A DNA stretch of 62,099 bases from Hyphomicrobiales bacterium (GTDB lineage: Bacteria; Pseudomonadota; Alphaproteobacteria; Rhizobiales; Rhizobiaceae): NCBI GenBank assembly GCA_900466575.1, contig UBMP01000019.1:1-62099 (forward strand), given 5' to 3'. Shown here one piece after another: positions 27,973 through 37,134 of this stretch. The notes beneath the pieces were generated by a model that searched no databases, was not told where the DNA came from, and saw nothing but the letters and a program-made list of their open reading frames with translations. Made by a program: the position numbers and the translations under genes. Position 1 is the first letter of the stretch. The number at the start of each line of letters is the position of its first letter.

Positions 27973-28656
27973 ATGACGATGACATCGCAACCCACCTGGT
28001 CGCCGGTGGCACTTTCAAACGTGATCGACCCCAGTACCTCAACCGGGGCCCTGGTAGACGGCGCGGAACTGGTCGTCTGGCGCGATTCCAGCGGCAAGGC
28101 GCATGTGTGGGAAGACCGCTGTCCGCATCGCGGCATGCGGATGAGCTTCGGCTTCGTGCGCGGCGACCACCTCGCCTGCCTCTATCACGGCTGGCAATAT
28201 GACACAGCCGGCCAATGCCGCCACATCCCGGCGCACCCGCAGCTCGAAGTGCCGCAGACGATCCGCATGCAAACTTTTGCGGCCGCCGAGCGCAACGGTA
28301 TCATCTGGGCGGGCGCGACGGCGGATGCCGATCCCACTCTGTTGCCAGCGGAGATAGCTGGCCTCGTTCCGGTCCGAAGCCTTTATGCAGATTGCACGGC
28401 CGCGAAGGCGCTAAAGGGGCTTGCCGCGACACCCCTTCCGATCTCGGCGGATGCGCCGACCGTTGAAGCAATCACCGAGAATTACATCTCCCTCACCGCC
28501 GGCCCAATCCGCCTGCTGGTCGCCATCCAGGCCCTAGGCAAGGAAAAGATCGCTCTGCACCTGATGGCGAACGAGGGCGCGCCGGTCGCCGCGCTCGCCC
28601 GCTATGCGCAGGCCCTCCGCCTCACCCTTGAAACAGCCCCAGCCGAGGCCGCCTGA
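27973..28656 (+). CDS. stand-alone Rieske [2Fe-2S] protein
   Basis: 227 residues. The Rieske domain occupies about residues 8-110 with ligands Cys50/His52 (CPHRG) and Cys69/His72 (CLYHGWQYD), sixteen residues between pairs, typical of oxygenase-type Rieske domains. The remaining 115 residues (from AAERNGIIWAGA) contain no iron-site motif ENFLDxxHxxxVH, so it cannot be a complete oxygenase. I infer that it passes electrons to the two Rieske-less catalytic subunits in this island, the role played by the extra Rieske domain of NdmD. No reductase gene is in the window. Confidence 0.85.
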   Translation: MTMTSQPTWSPVALSNVIDPSTSTGALVDGAELVVWRDSSGKAHVWEDRCPHRGMRMSFGFVRGDHLACLYHGWQYDTAGQCRHIPAHPQLEVPQTIRMQTFAAAERNGIIWAGATADADPTLLPAEIAGLVPVRSLYADCTAAKALKGLAATPLPISADAPTVEAITENYISLTAGPIRLLVAIQALGKEKIALHLMANEGAPVAALARYAQALRLTLETAPAEAA

Positions 28657-29288
28657 TGTCCGCCCTGACGCTCTACAATTACGAACTGGACGAAAACAGC
28701 TATCGCGTCCGCCTTCTTCTCTCCATGCTCGGCATCGAACACGAGATTTACTCTGTCAACATGCTGCCGGGCCGCGAGGAAAAATCACCGGCGCTTCTGG
28801 CGCTGAACCCCTGCGGCACGCTGCCCTTCATCAAGCAGGATGACGCGGTGATTTTTGGCGCGGAGGCGATACTGGCTCATCTCGCCAGGAACCACGACGC
28901 GGCCGGCAAATGGCTGCCGATCGACGGACCGGACTTTTCGGCGACCATGATGTGGCTGGGCTTCTGTGCAGGGCCGCTGCAGGCCGCCATCAAGGCACGT
29001 GAAGTCGCCGTCTTCGCGGTGGGCGGGCATCTGGAGCGCCTGAAGGCAGATGCCCGCGCCGCCTTCCGCATCATGGACGACCACATGACGCTCCGCCAGA
29101 TTGAAGGCCATGAATGGTTCGCCGCCGATTATCCGACGATTGCCGATCTCGCGCTGATCCCGAGTTTTGCGCTCTCGCGCGACTTCAACATCGATCACGA
29201 AGAGTTTCCGGCGCTGCGGCTGTGGCTGCGTCGCTTCCGCAGGCTTCCCGGCTTCATCACCATGCCGGGTATTCCCGACTACCATTGA
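28656..29288 (+). CDS. glutathione S-transferase-like protein (NdmE-like)
   Basis: 210 residues. Thioredoxin-like N-terminal domain (YNYELDENSYRVRLLLSMLG with candidate Ser14, and NPCGTLPFIKQDDAVIFGAEAILAHLA, the GSH gamma-Glu cis-Pro motif), then the all-helical C-terminal domain with YPTIADLALIPSF. Its ATG shares one base with the Rieske stop, so they are coupled. NdmE, a GST homologue, is a structural partner of Rieske-less NdmC; the same pairing here is the key contextual clue. Ordinary GST activity is not excluded. Confidence 0.85.
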   Translation: MSALTLYNYELDENSYRVRLLLSMLGIEHEIYSVNMLPGREEKSPALLALNPCGTLPFIKQDDAVIFGAEAILAHLARNHDAAGKWLPIDGPDFSATMMWLGFCAGPLQAAIKAREVAVFAVGGHLERLKADARAAFRIMDDHMTLRQIEGHEWFAADYPTIADLALIPSFALSRDFNIDHEEFPALRLWLRRFRRLPGFITMPGIPDYH

Positions 29289-29328
29289 GGCAGACCAGCC
29301 GGCCCCCTAATCTCCAAGGAGTTGAGAC

Positions 29329-31128
29329 ATGGCCATCACCCGCTTTTCCGTTGCGCCGCTGGCAACGATGACCCGCAGGCTTGCCGATGTCGCGTCAGGC
29401 CGCTCAGCGCCCGACCTTGTGATCCAAGGCGCGCGGGTGCTTTCCACCTATTCGGAGCGCATCCTTGCCGATCGCGAAGTCTGGGTCTCCGGCGGCCGCA
29501 TCGCCGCCGTCAAGCCCGCCGGCACATACAAGACGGGCGGCGCGAAACTCTATGACGCCAAGGGCGGCATCATCGCGCCGGGTTTGGTCGATCCGCATAT
29601 CCATATCGAGTCCAGCATGGTCACGGCCTGCGCCTATGCCGAAGCCGCCCTCCTGAACGGCACGACATCGATCTTCTGCGACAGCCACGAGATCGGCAAC
29701 GTCATGGATGTCGCCGGCGTCGAAGCGATGCTGGAAGATGCGCGCCATGCGCCGCTCTCGATCTTCCTGACGGTGCCCTCGACTGTGCCGGCCACCTCGC
29801 CGGAACTTGAAACCGCCGGCGGCGACCTGACGCCGGAAAAGATCGCCGCCATCTTCGACAAATGGCCGGAAGCCGCAGCGCTGGGCGAGAAGATGGATTT
29901 CGTGCCGGTCGCCATGGGTGACGAGCGCAGCCATGCCATCATCGCGGCAGCGCTTTCGCGCGGCAAGCCGGTCAGCGGCCATGTCTATGGCCGCGAGTTT
30001 GTCGCGGCTTATGCGGCCTCCGGCGTGACCGATACGCATGAGGCTATCGACCGCGAGATTGCCGACGACATGCTGGAGGCCGGCATCTGGCTCTTCCTAC
30101 GCGGGGGTCCGCCGACGACGCCGTGGCACTCGCTGCCGCTCGCCATCAAGACGGTCACCGAACTGGGAGCATCACATAAGCGCATTGCGGTGTGCACCGA
30201 CGACCGCGACGCAGACGACCTGCTGACATTCGGCCTCGACTGGGTCGTGCGCGAGGCACGCAAGGCCGGCATGTCGCCCGAACAGGCCTGGGCCATGGGC
30301 TCGCTGCACGGGGCGACGCGCTTCGGCATGGAAGGCGACTTCGGCGGCATGGGCGGCGGGCGCCGCGCCGACCTCGTGATGCTGGACGACGACCTGAACC
30401 CGACTTCGACCTGGTATGGTGGCGAGCTGATGGTCGACCAGAAGAAGATCACGCCGCTGCTAGATGAAACGCTGTCCAAGCCCTGGCGTTACCCGGAGGC
30501 CGCCTATCACACCGTCAAGCTGCCGAAGCAACTCAAGCTGACGCCCGAACTGCCGACGGAAAAGGTCGTCGTCAATACGATCAAGACCGAGCTGCCGGGC
30601 ATCATTCTCGGCCATGTGAAGGTCGAGCTTGAACCCGCCAACGACTGGCAGACGCATTTCGAGCGGCATGGCCTCTGCTTCGTGACGGTTGTGGAGCGCC
30701 ACGGCAAATCGGCCGGCAATGTCGCCTATGGCCTCCTCTCCAACTTCTCGCTGAAGAGCGGCGCGGTCGCCTCCTCCGTCGGCCACGACAGCCACAACAT
30801 CATCCTCGCCGGCACCAACGAGGCCGACATGCAGGTAGCGCTGCGCGCCATCGAAGAGCATCAGGGCGGCGCTTGCGTAGTGCAGGACGGCAAGGTGACC
30901 GCCATCGTGCCGCTGCCGATCGCAGGCCTCCTCTCCGACAAGCGCGTCCATGAGGTGGCCAAGGAAGTGCAGGCGCTGAAGGTCGAGTGGGAAAAGGCCG
31001 GCTGCACCATTCCCTATATGGGCTTCAACCTCATCCCGCTTTCGGTCATTCCAGAAATCCGCATTACCGACATGGGGCTGGTTACGGTGCCGCAGATGGA
31101 AATCGTACCGCTGTTCGAGCCCGCATGA
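29329..31128 (+). CDS. ade: adenine deaminase
   Basis: 599-residue amidohydrolase of the AdeC type, converting adenine to hypoxanthine and ammonia in the cytoplasm. Metal motif [10 protein letters not shown] (His90, His92, Glu94), [18 protein letters not shown] and VCTDDRD are present, with the C-terminal family domain [23 protein letters not shown] precedes the ATG. It follows the Rieske/GST pair by 40 bases. Its presence downstream of an oxygenase fits release of free adenine from an N6-modified adenine. Confidence 0.93.
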   Translation: MAITRFSVAPLATMTRRLADVASGRSAPDLVIQGARVLSTYSERILADREVWVSGGRIAAVKPAGTYKTGGAKLYDAKGGIIAPGLVDPHIHIESSMVTACAYAEAALLNGTTSIFCDSHEIGNVMDVAGVEAMLEDARHAPLSIFLTVPSTVPATSPELETAGGDLTPEKIAAIFDKWPEAAALGEKMDFVPVAMGDERSHAIIAAALSRGKPVSGHVYGREFVAAYAASGVTDTHEAIDREIADDMLEAGIWLFLRGGPPTTPWHSLPLAIKTVTELGASHKRIAVCTDDRDADDLLTFGLDWVVREARKAGMSPEQAWAMGSLHGATRFGMEGDFGGMGGGRRADLVMLDDDLNPTSTWYGGELMVDQKKITPLLDETLSKPWRYPEAAYHTVKLPKQLKLTPELPTEKVVVNTIKTELPGIILGHVKVELEPANDWQTHFERHGLCFVTVVERHGKSAGNVAYGLLSNFSLKSGAVASSVGHDSHNIILAGTNEADMQVALRAIEEHQGGACVVQDGKVTAIVPLPIAGLLSDKRVHEVAKEVQALKVEWEKAGCTIPYMGFNLIPLSVIPEIRITDMGLVTVPQMEIVPLFEPA

Positions 31129-32057
31129 GGGCCGGCATGGACCCCTATCGCCTCGGCCTTGTCCCCGCGCGCATCCATTATTTCCAGCTCGTGGCCCGGC
31201 TGGGATCGATCCGCCAGGCGGCCCTTTCGCTCAATGTCGCCCCTTCCTCGATCAGCCGCGTCATTCGGCAGATGGAAGAGGAGTTCGGCACGCCGCTGTT
31301 CGAACGCGTGCGGCAGCGGCTGAAGCTGACCTCAGCCGGCGAGTTGTTGCTCTATCGCGCCCGCGCCGCACTCTCCGAACTCGGCCGTGCCTGCAACGAG
31401 ATCGATCAGCTGCATGGTCTGCATCGCGGCACGGTTTCCATCGCCGTTGTCGAGAGTGTTGCTCGGGGCCTCATGCCGCGTGCGCTGGAAGCCTTCTGGA
31501 GCAAACATCCGGATGTGTCGGTCGATGTGAAAGTCATGAGTTCGCAGGCCGCGTGCAACGCGATTGCCGAAGGCGAATCCGATCTCGGCATCATCTTCGA
31601 CGTCCGCGCGCCCCGCGCCGTGCGGCGCATCGCCTCGATTTCGCTGCCCCTCGGCGTGCTGGCGCTTCCCGGCAGCGACAAGGCAGACAAACCCTCGCTC
31701 AAGCTCTTCGACCTCGCCAACCAGAAGGTCATTCTGTCGGATGCCAGCCTGACGCTGGGTTCTTCGGTCGAAGAAGCGTTCAGCCGCTCGCTCGTCGATA
31801 TCCAGAGCCGCTCGCGCACAAATTCGATCAGTCTCATGGTCGAGCTTGCCAAACGCGGCCTTGGACTCGTGTTGCAAACTCGGGTCGGCGTGGAACAGGA
31901 ACTGATTGATGGCACGATCAAATTCGTACCGCTGATCGACCCGCGCCTGCCGCCGCGCAAGTTGACGCTGCTCTCGCGGCCGGAAAAAGAGATGTCCGAT
32001 GCGGCGCTGGCGCTGGGCCGGCTGCTTGAGCAATTCATCGCCGCGCTGGCGGATTAG
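31125..32057 (+). CDS. LysR-family regulator
   Basis: About 310 residues, start at the ATGA overlapping the ade stop; ATG 31137 is also possible. Winged-helix domain [20 protein letters not shown] then [19 protein letters not shown], followed by a LysR effector domain. It is encoded within the catabolic operon rather than divergently, so it is probably autoregulated with it. Candidate targets are the palindromes at 22337-22396 and the region 27223-27713. Confidence 0.85.
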   Translation: MRAGMDPYRLGLVPARIHYFQLVARLGSIRQAALSLNVAPSSISRVIRQMEEEFGTPLFERVRQRLKLTSAGELLLYRARAALSELGRACNEIDQLHGLHRGTVSIAVVESVARGLMPRALEAFWSKHPDVSVDVKVMSSQAACNAIAEGESDLGIIFDVRAPRAVRRIASISLPLGVLALPGSDKADKPSLKLFDLANQKVILSDASLTLGSSVEEAFSRSLVDIQSRSRTNSISLMVELAKRGLGLVLQTRVGVEQELIDGTIKFVPLIDPRLPPRKLTLLSRPEKEMSDAALALGRLLEQFIAALAD

Positions 32058-32161
32058 GGGCGTGTGAACATGTTGCACTGGACGCAACGAACTCGCCAAA
32101 AAATACCGTCTATTCGGCACATCTTCCTTTTGCTTTCCTCAAGCCGAACAGAGGAAATGAC

Positions 32162-32662
32162 ATGAAGCAATCATCCGTCGATGCGGTCATCCGGGGGCTC
32201 AAGAAGGCGGGCGTCAGCATCGTCTGCTATCTGCCGGATTCGCTTTTCAAGCAGCTCTATCCGGCGCTCGACGCCGATCCGGATATTCGCACGATCCGCG
32301 TCACCAATGAGGGCGAAGGCGCTGCCATCTGCGGCGGGGTGTTCCTGTCCGGCAAGCGCGCGGCTCTCATCATGGAAAACTCCGGCCTACGCGCCTCCGT
32401 CGAGCCGCTGGCCCGCATGGGCCTCGGCGCCGGCATCCCGGTCGTCATGCTGATGAGCTATCGCGGTGAGCTTGGCGAAAACAACTGGTGGGCCATCCCA
32501 CATGGCATCACCATGGAACCCGTGCTGAACGCGTTGCGCATTCCCTATCGCATCGTGCGCGAGGAGGACCAGATCGAGCAGTCTATCGTGGACGCCTATA
32601 ACTGGTCCTACAACGCCTATTACCATTCCGCGATTGCCCTTGGCGGGGAGATCGTTCGATGA
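32162..32662 (+). CDS. ThDP-dependent decarboxylase, alpha (PYR) subunit
   Basis: 166 residues, the pyrimidine-binding half of a split thiamine-diphosphate decarboxylase such as sulfopyruvate (ComD) or phosphonopyruvate decarboxylase. The activating Glu50 sits in RVTNEGEGAAICGGVFLSG; LIMENSGLRASVEPLARM and MSYRGELGENNWWAIPHG follow family pattern. It overlaps the beta gene by four bases. The substrate, a 2-oxoacid, is unknown; no sulfolactate or phosphonate genes are near. Confidence 0.8.
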   Translation: MKQSSVDAVIRGLKKAGVSIVCYLPDSLFKQLYPALDADPDIRTIRVTNEGEGAAICGGVFLSGKRAALIMENSGLRASVEPLARMGLGAGIPVVMLMSYRGELGENNWWAIPHGITMEPVLNALRIPYRIVREEDQIEQSIVDAYNWSYNAYYHSAIALGGEIVR

Positions 32663-33267
32663 AGCGCTACGATTGCATGAAGCTCCTCGCCGCGCGGCTC
32701 AAGGACGAGCTGGTCATCCTGTCGCTCGGCGCCTCGGTGGATGAATGGTACAACGCCGCGCCGCATATGCGCGAAGCCAGCCTCTTCCAGCAGCAGCTCG
32801 GCTGCGTGACGCCGCAGGCCTTCGGGCTGGCCGCCGGTCTGCCGCATCGCCGCATCATCTCGCTCGATACCGATGGCGGCATGATGTTCAATCTCGGCAT
32901 TCTCGCCACGCTTGGTAACGAGCAGCCGAAGAACCTCTTCACCGTCGTCTGGGACAACGAGTGCTACCAGTCCATCGGCGGCCCGCCGACGCACACGGCC
33001 TTCGGCCGCGTCGATATCGCCGCGATTGCCCGCGGGGCAGGCGTCGAGAATGCTTACACCGCCCGCACGCTCGAAGAGTTCGAAGCCCATTGCGAGGCCG
33101 GTCTGAAGGCGGACGTGCCCTATATCGTCGTCGCCAAGGTGGCCGGCACCGTCCAGCCCGACATCAAGCGCAAGCATTCGGACGGTCGTGAAGACAAGTA
33201 CATCTTCGTCCGCCATGTCGAAGCTACCGAAGGCATCGTCATCATGGGTCCCAGCGAGCATAACTGA
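32659..33267 (+). CDS. ThDP-dependent decarboxylase, beta (PP) subunit
   Basis: 202 residues, the diphosphate-binding half. The ThDP/Mg motif is SLDTDGGMMFNLG (Asp72, Gly73) ending at Asn100 in WDNECYQS, as in ComE-type subunits. It works with the preceding alpha subunit. Set among purine genes, it may process a 2-oxoacid made from the substrate side chain; this is inference only. Confidence 0.8.
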   Translation: MKRYDCMKLLAARLKDELVILSLGASVDEWYNAAPHMREASLFQQQLGCVTPQAFGLAAGLPHRRIISLDTDGGMMFNLGILATLGNEQPKNLFTVVWDNECYQSIGGPPTHTAFGRVDIAAIARGAGVENAYTARTLEEFEAHCEAGLKADVPYIVVAKVAGTVQPDIKRKHSDGREDKYIFVRHVEATEGIVIMGPSEHN

Positions 33268-33282
33268 GGAGCCTGACGCACC

Positions 33283-34839
33283 GTGACCGCCCTTCCCGCC
33301 CGCACGCTTGAAAAGGCCTACGACTACATCGTCGTGGGCGCGGGCTCGGGCGGCCTGCCGGTGGTGCGGCGGCTGATCGAACGGACGGATGCGACCGTGC
33401 TTCTGGTCGAGGCGGGTGAGAGTGGTTTCGGCGTGGCAGAGATCGACGATCCCGGCGAATGGGTGCCGCTCGGCCGCAGCCGTTTCGACTGGGGCTATGA
33501 CTACACGCCCTCGCCGCTGGTCAACAGTCGCACGATCGGCATTCCGCGTGGCAAGGTTCTGGGCGGGTCCTCCGCCATCAATGCGCTGATGTGGTATCGG
33601 GGCAATCCGCGGGACTACGACGGCTGGGCAGATGCCGGTTGCTACGGCTGGGGCTGGTCGTCCGTGCTCCCCTATTTTAAGCGAGCCGAAGACTGGGAAG
33701 GCGGCGAAACCGCCTTTCGCGGCTCGGGTGGGCCGCTGCGGATTACGACAAGCAGCAATCTGCACCCCGTCGCCAGCGCCATGCTCGAAGGCGCGCCGGA
33801 TGTCGGCATCCCGGTGATCGCCGATCCGAACGGCGAGACGAATGAAGGCGCAGCACCGTCGAATTTCAACATCGCTGAAGGCCGTCGCTTCAGCTCCGCC
33901 GATGGCTATCTGAAACCGATCCTCGACAATCCGCGCCTGACAGTGCTCACCGGAAGCCATGTGCTTAGCCTCCTGCTGAACGGCAGGCGCTGCACCGGCA
34001 TCCGCCATCTCTTGGACGGCCAGCCGGTCGAGACGCGCGCAACGACCCAGGTCATTCTCTCCGCCGGCGCAATCAACACGCCCCGCATCCTCATGCTCTC
34101 CGGCATCGGCGATCCGGAAGAGCTCTCAGCGCTGGGCATCCCGGTCCGCCATGCGCTGCCCGGCGTTGGCAAGAACCTGCAGGACCATCCGCTGGTGCAG
34201 GCTATTGTTTGCCGCGCGAAAAAGCCGCTCGGGCAAAAGCTCGACAATGGCGGCGGCACGATGCTGAACTGGAGATCGCGGCCCGGCCTGGCGCAAGCCG
34301 ATGTCCACTCATTCCCCGTTCAGGGCAACAGCGCCGAACCGCGCGTGCGCGAGCTTTACGACACATCCGGCGAGGTCTTCTCCATGGGTGCCGGCCTGAT
34401 GCATTCGAAGAGTGTCGGCCACCTGCGCATGTTCTCCGCCGATCCGTTCGGACCACTGGATATTCAGCCGAATTATCTCGCCGAACCCGAAGATCTGGAG
34501 GCACTTGTCTCCGCCGTCGGAACCATCATGGATTTGGCTGAAACACCGGCCTTCCGCGATCTTTTCGATGGCTTCGCCGCGCCGGAGCGACGACTGACCA
34601 AGGCCGAAACTGTCGACTTCATCCGGAATGCCTGCGGCACCTTCTTCCACACGAGCGGAACGGCCAAGATGGGCCACGATGCATTGTCGGTCGTCGATCC
34701 GCGATTGAAGGTCCATGGCCTCGACGGCCTCACCATTTCGGATGCCTCGGTCATTCCGATCATCCCCACCTGCAACACCCACGCCCCCGTGACGATGATC
34801 GGCGAACGCGCCGCCGATTTCCTCACCGGTCGCGCATGA
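33283..34839 (+). CDS. GMC-family FAD oxidoreductase (choline dehydrogenase-like)
   Basis: 518 residues, GTG start after a GAGGAG-like site. The FAD dinucleotide motif YIVVGAGSGGLPVVRRL, the GMC signature GGSSAINALMWYRGNPRDYDGW, and the C-terminal active site FFHTSGTAKMGHD and NTHAPVTMIGERAADF are complete. These enzymes oxidise alcohols to aldehydes. Between a ThDP decarboxylase and an amidohydrolase, it may oxidise an alcohol from a hydroxylated side chain. Confidence 0.9.
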   Translation: MTALPARTLEKAYDYIVVGAGSGGLPVVRRLIERTDATVLLVEAGESGFGVAEIDDPGEWVPLGRSRFDWGYDYTPSPLVNSRTIGIPRGKVLGGSSAINALMWYRGNPRDYDGWADAGCYGWGWSSVLPYFKRAEDWEGGETAFRGSGGPLRITTSSNLHPVASAMLEGAPDVGIPVIADPNGETNEGAAPSNFNIAEGRRFSSADGYLKPILDNPRLTVLTGSHVLSLLLNGRRCTGIRHLLDGQPVETRATTQVILSAGAINTPRILMLSGIGDPEELSALGIPVRHALPGVGKNLQDHPLVQAIVCRAKKPLGQKLDNGGGTMLNWRSRPGLAQADVHSFPVQGNSAEPRVRELYDTSGEVFSMGAGLMHSKSVGHLRMFSADPFGPLDIQPNYLAEPEDLEALVSAVGTIMDLAETPAFRDLFDGFAAPERRLTKAETVDFIRNACGTFFHTSGTAKMGHDALSVVDPRLKVHGLDGLTISDASVIPIIPTCNTHAPVTMIGERAADFLTGRA

Positions 34840-34876
34840 AACCAACGGCGAGCGCCGCGATGGAAGGACGAACCAA

Positions 34877-36262
34877 ATGACTTCAGGCCGTATCCTGACA
34901 GCCGAATTTCTCCTGACCATGGACGCCGATAACAGCGTCATCACGAATGGCGCGGTGGCGATCGAAGACGGGCGCATTCTGCAAGTCGGTAGTTTCCAGG
35001 CGGTTTCCGGCGCCTATCCGGACTTGATGGTGACGAAGATCGAAAATTCCGTGCTGATGCCCGGACTGATCAATGCCCATGCCCATTCCGGCTTCCTGCG
35101 GGGCACGGCAGAGCATCTGCCCGTCTGGGACTGGCTGACGCAGCATATAAACCCCATGCACCGCGTGCTGCGACCGCATGAGGCAGAAGCAGCCTCCTTC
35201 CTCTGCTATGCGGAATCCGCGCTCGCCGGCACCACGACCGTGGTCGACATGTGGCGCTTCATGGAGGGCAGCGCGACCGCTGCGGAAGCCGTCGGCACGC
35301 GGCTGGTCGCCGTGCCTTACGTCGGCGAACATCCGGATTACAATTACTTCGACACGCTCGACATGAACGAGGCAATGATCGAGCAATGGCATCGCAAGGC
35401 CAATGGTCGGATCAATGTCTGGGTCGGTCTCGAACATCTCTTCTACGCCGACGAGGCAGGTCAGCAGCGCGCCATTGCCATGGCGAAGAAGCACCAGACC
35501 GGCTTCCACACCCATTGCTCGGAAGCCGATATCGAGGTTGAGGAATTCGTCAAGCGTTACGGCAAGCGGCCGATGTTCGCGCTCGAAGAGCTGGGCTTCT
35601 TCGAAACGCCACGTACGATGATCGCGCATGCGGTGTGGCTCGATCCGTCGGAAGTCGAGCTGATTGCGAAATACCCGGTCTCCGTTGCGCACAATCCGGT
35701 TTCGAACATGAAGCTCGCCTCCGGCATCGCGCCGATTTCCGACATGCTGGCGCTGGGCATTCCGGTCGGCATCGGCACCGATGGCGAGAAGGAGAACAAC
35801 AATTTCGACATGTTCGAGGAGATGAAGACCGCCTCGCTGCTCGGCAAGCTGCGCCACCGCGACGCCGCCGCCATGGATAGCTGGCAGTGCCTGCGCATGG
35901 CCACCATCCTCGGCGCGAAGGCCATCGGCCTCGATCACGAGATCGGCTCCATCGAAACCGGCAAGCGCGCGGACATTATCGCGGTCAGCACCGATACGCC
36001 GCGGATGACTCCGCTCTTCGGCGAGGGTCCCTATTTCAATCTGCAGCACAATCTTGTCCACGCCGTGCGCGGCGGCGATGTCGTCATGACCATGGTGGAT
36101 GGCGAGATTATCGTGGAGGATGGACGGCTGACGGAAGTCGATCTCGACTACATCATCGCCGATGTCCGCAAGATGGCGCCCGATCACTTCGCCCGCCGCG
36201 CCGCCTGGCTTGCCGAAAACGGCGGCGGCACGAAGCAGTGGACCGAAGGCTCCGGGAGTTGA
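34877..36262 (+). CDS. amidohydrolase, TrzA/AtzA/MtaD group
   Basis: 461 residues, metal-dependent hydrolase of the cog0402 type. Ligands: His68/His70 (LINAHAHSG), His in GFHTHCSEADIE, His in MIAHAVWLD, Asp in VGIGTDGEKENNN. The family deaminates or dechlorinates purine- and triazine-like rings (S-adenosylhomocysteine deaminase, 8-oxoguanine deaminase, cytokinin deaminase). It lies three bases before oxygenase copy 2, which suggests both act on one purine derivative. Confidence 0.85.
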   Translation: MTSGRILTAEFLLTMDADNSVITNGAVAIEDGRILQVGSFQAVSGAYPDLMVTKIENSVLMPGLINAHAHSGFLRGTAEHLPVWDWLTQHINPMHRVLRPHEAEAASFLCYAESALAGTTTVVDMWRFMEGSATAAEAVGTRLVAVPYVGEHPDYNYFDTLDMNEAMIEQWHRKANGRINVWVGLEHLFYADEAGQQRAIAMAKKHQTGFHTHCSEADIEVEEFVKRYGKRPMFALEELGFFETPRTMIAHAVWLDPSEVELIAKYPVSVAHNPVSNMKLASGIAPISDMLALGIPVGIGTDGEKENNNFDMFEEMKTASLLGKLRHRDAAAMDSWQCLRMATILGAKAIGLDHEIGSIETGKRADIIAVSTDTPRMTPLFGEGPYFNLQHNLVHAVRGGDVVMTMVDGEIIVEDGRLTEVDLDYIIADVRKMAPDHFARRAAWLAENGGGTKQWTEGSGS

Positions 36263-36264
36263 CC

Positions 36265-37134
36265 ATGGCAAAGACCACCGACCGCGTCGCACTCGACGAC
36301 TGGTATGCTATCGCAACGGCAAGCGACCTGACCGAGACCATGCAGACGACCCGGCTACTCGGGCAGGCAATCGAATACAACCTCGGCGCGGACGGAAACC
36401 CGCTGGTGCGGGAAATCCTCGATGACGGCGCCCGCGGTCCGGCTCTTCCGGTGCAGGTGAGATACGGCTGCCTTTTCACGACGCTGGGCAGCCCGACGAA
36501 GGATATTGTCCAAATCGCGGAAGCCGAGGAAGATGACCGCCGCTTCGTTCTCTGCGGGTGGGTGACGATGCGTGCATCCGGCCTGCGCGTGGTCGAGAAC
36601 TTTCTTGACATGGCCCATTTTCCCTTCGTGCACACCGATATTCTGGGCTCGGAACCGCATACGGAAGTGCCCGGCTATGCCAGCGAAATCCGGCGCGATG
36701 TGGATGAGGTCTGGGCGACGAACTGCACCTTCTTCCAGCCGCGCATCGCCGCAACGGAAAACAAGGGCGATTTCGTGCACCTGACCTATCGCGTCCCCTC
36801 GCCCTTCGTTGTGATGCTCTATCGCGTCTGCCCGACCTCGCCGAACCGGCTCGACGCGATCGCACTGTTCATCCAGCCGATGGAGGACGGGCTCTGCCGG
36901 GCACAGCCGGTCATGTATCTGGTCGATCCGATCTCAACCGATAATGCGCTGCTGAAATTCGAGCAGGTGATCTTCATGCAGGATCGCATCATCGTTGAAA
37001 ACCAGCGCCCTCTCCTCATGCCGCTGGAACCGCGCGCGGAAATCCCGACGCGGGCCGACTCCTCCTCCATTGCCTATCGACGTTGGCTGAAGGAAAAGGG
37101 CATCCGCTTCGGCACGACGGCGGGCAGCGCCTGA
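36265..37134 (+). CDS. Rieske-less oxygenase catalytic subunit (NdmC-like), copy 2
   Basis: 289 residues from the ATG at 36265 (GGGAG upstream). Same architecture as copy 1 at 21456-22313: bridging Asp115, His118/His123 in ENFLDMAHFPFVHTDILG, third ligand Asp240 in IFMQDRIIVENQRP, and no Rieske ligands. By eye the two are about 60% identical over the catalytic part and diverge in the first 90 residues, which could set different regioselectivity or build a heteromer. Its stop overlaps the xanthine-dehydrogenase-type gene, tying oxygenation to purine hydroxylation. Confidence 0.8.
   Translation: MAKTTDRVALDDWYAIATASDLTETMQTTRLLGQAIEYNLGADGNPLVREILDDGARGPALPVQVRYGCLFTTLGSPTKDIVQIAEAEEDDRRFVLCGWVTMRASGLRVVENFLDMAHFPFVHTDILGSEPHTEVPGYASEIRRDVDEVWATNCTFFQPRIAATENKGDFVHLTYRVPSPFVVMLYRVCPTSPNRLDAIALFIQPMEDGLCRAQPVMYLVDPISTDNALLKFEQVIFMQDRIIVENQRPLLMPLEPRAEIPTRADSSSIAYRRWLKEKGIRFGTTAGSA

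Noticed and set aside
32620-34008. 462-codon minus-strand frame
   Set aside because: Shadow of the ThDP decarboxylase beta subunit and GMC oxidoreductase genes.
34883-36292. 469-codon open frame on the minus strand
   Set aside because: Antisense to the amidohydrolase with intact metal ligands; no recognisable domain.
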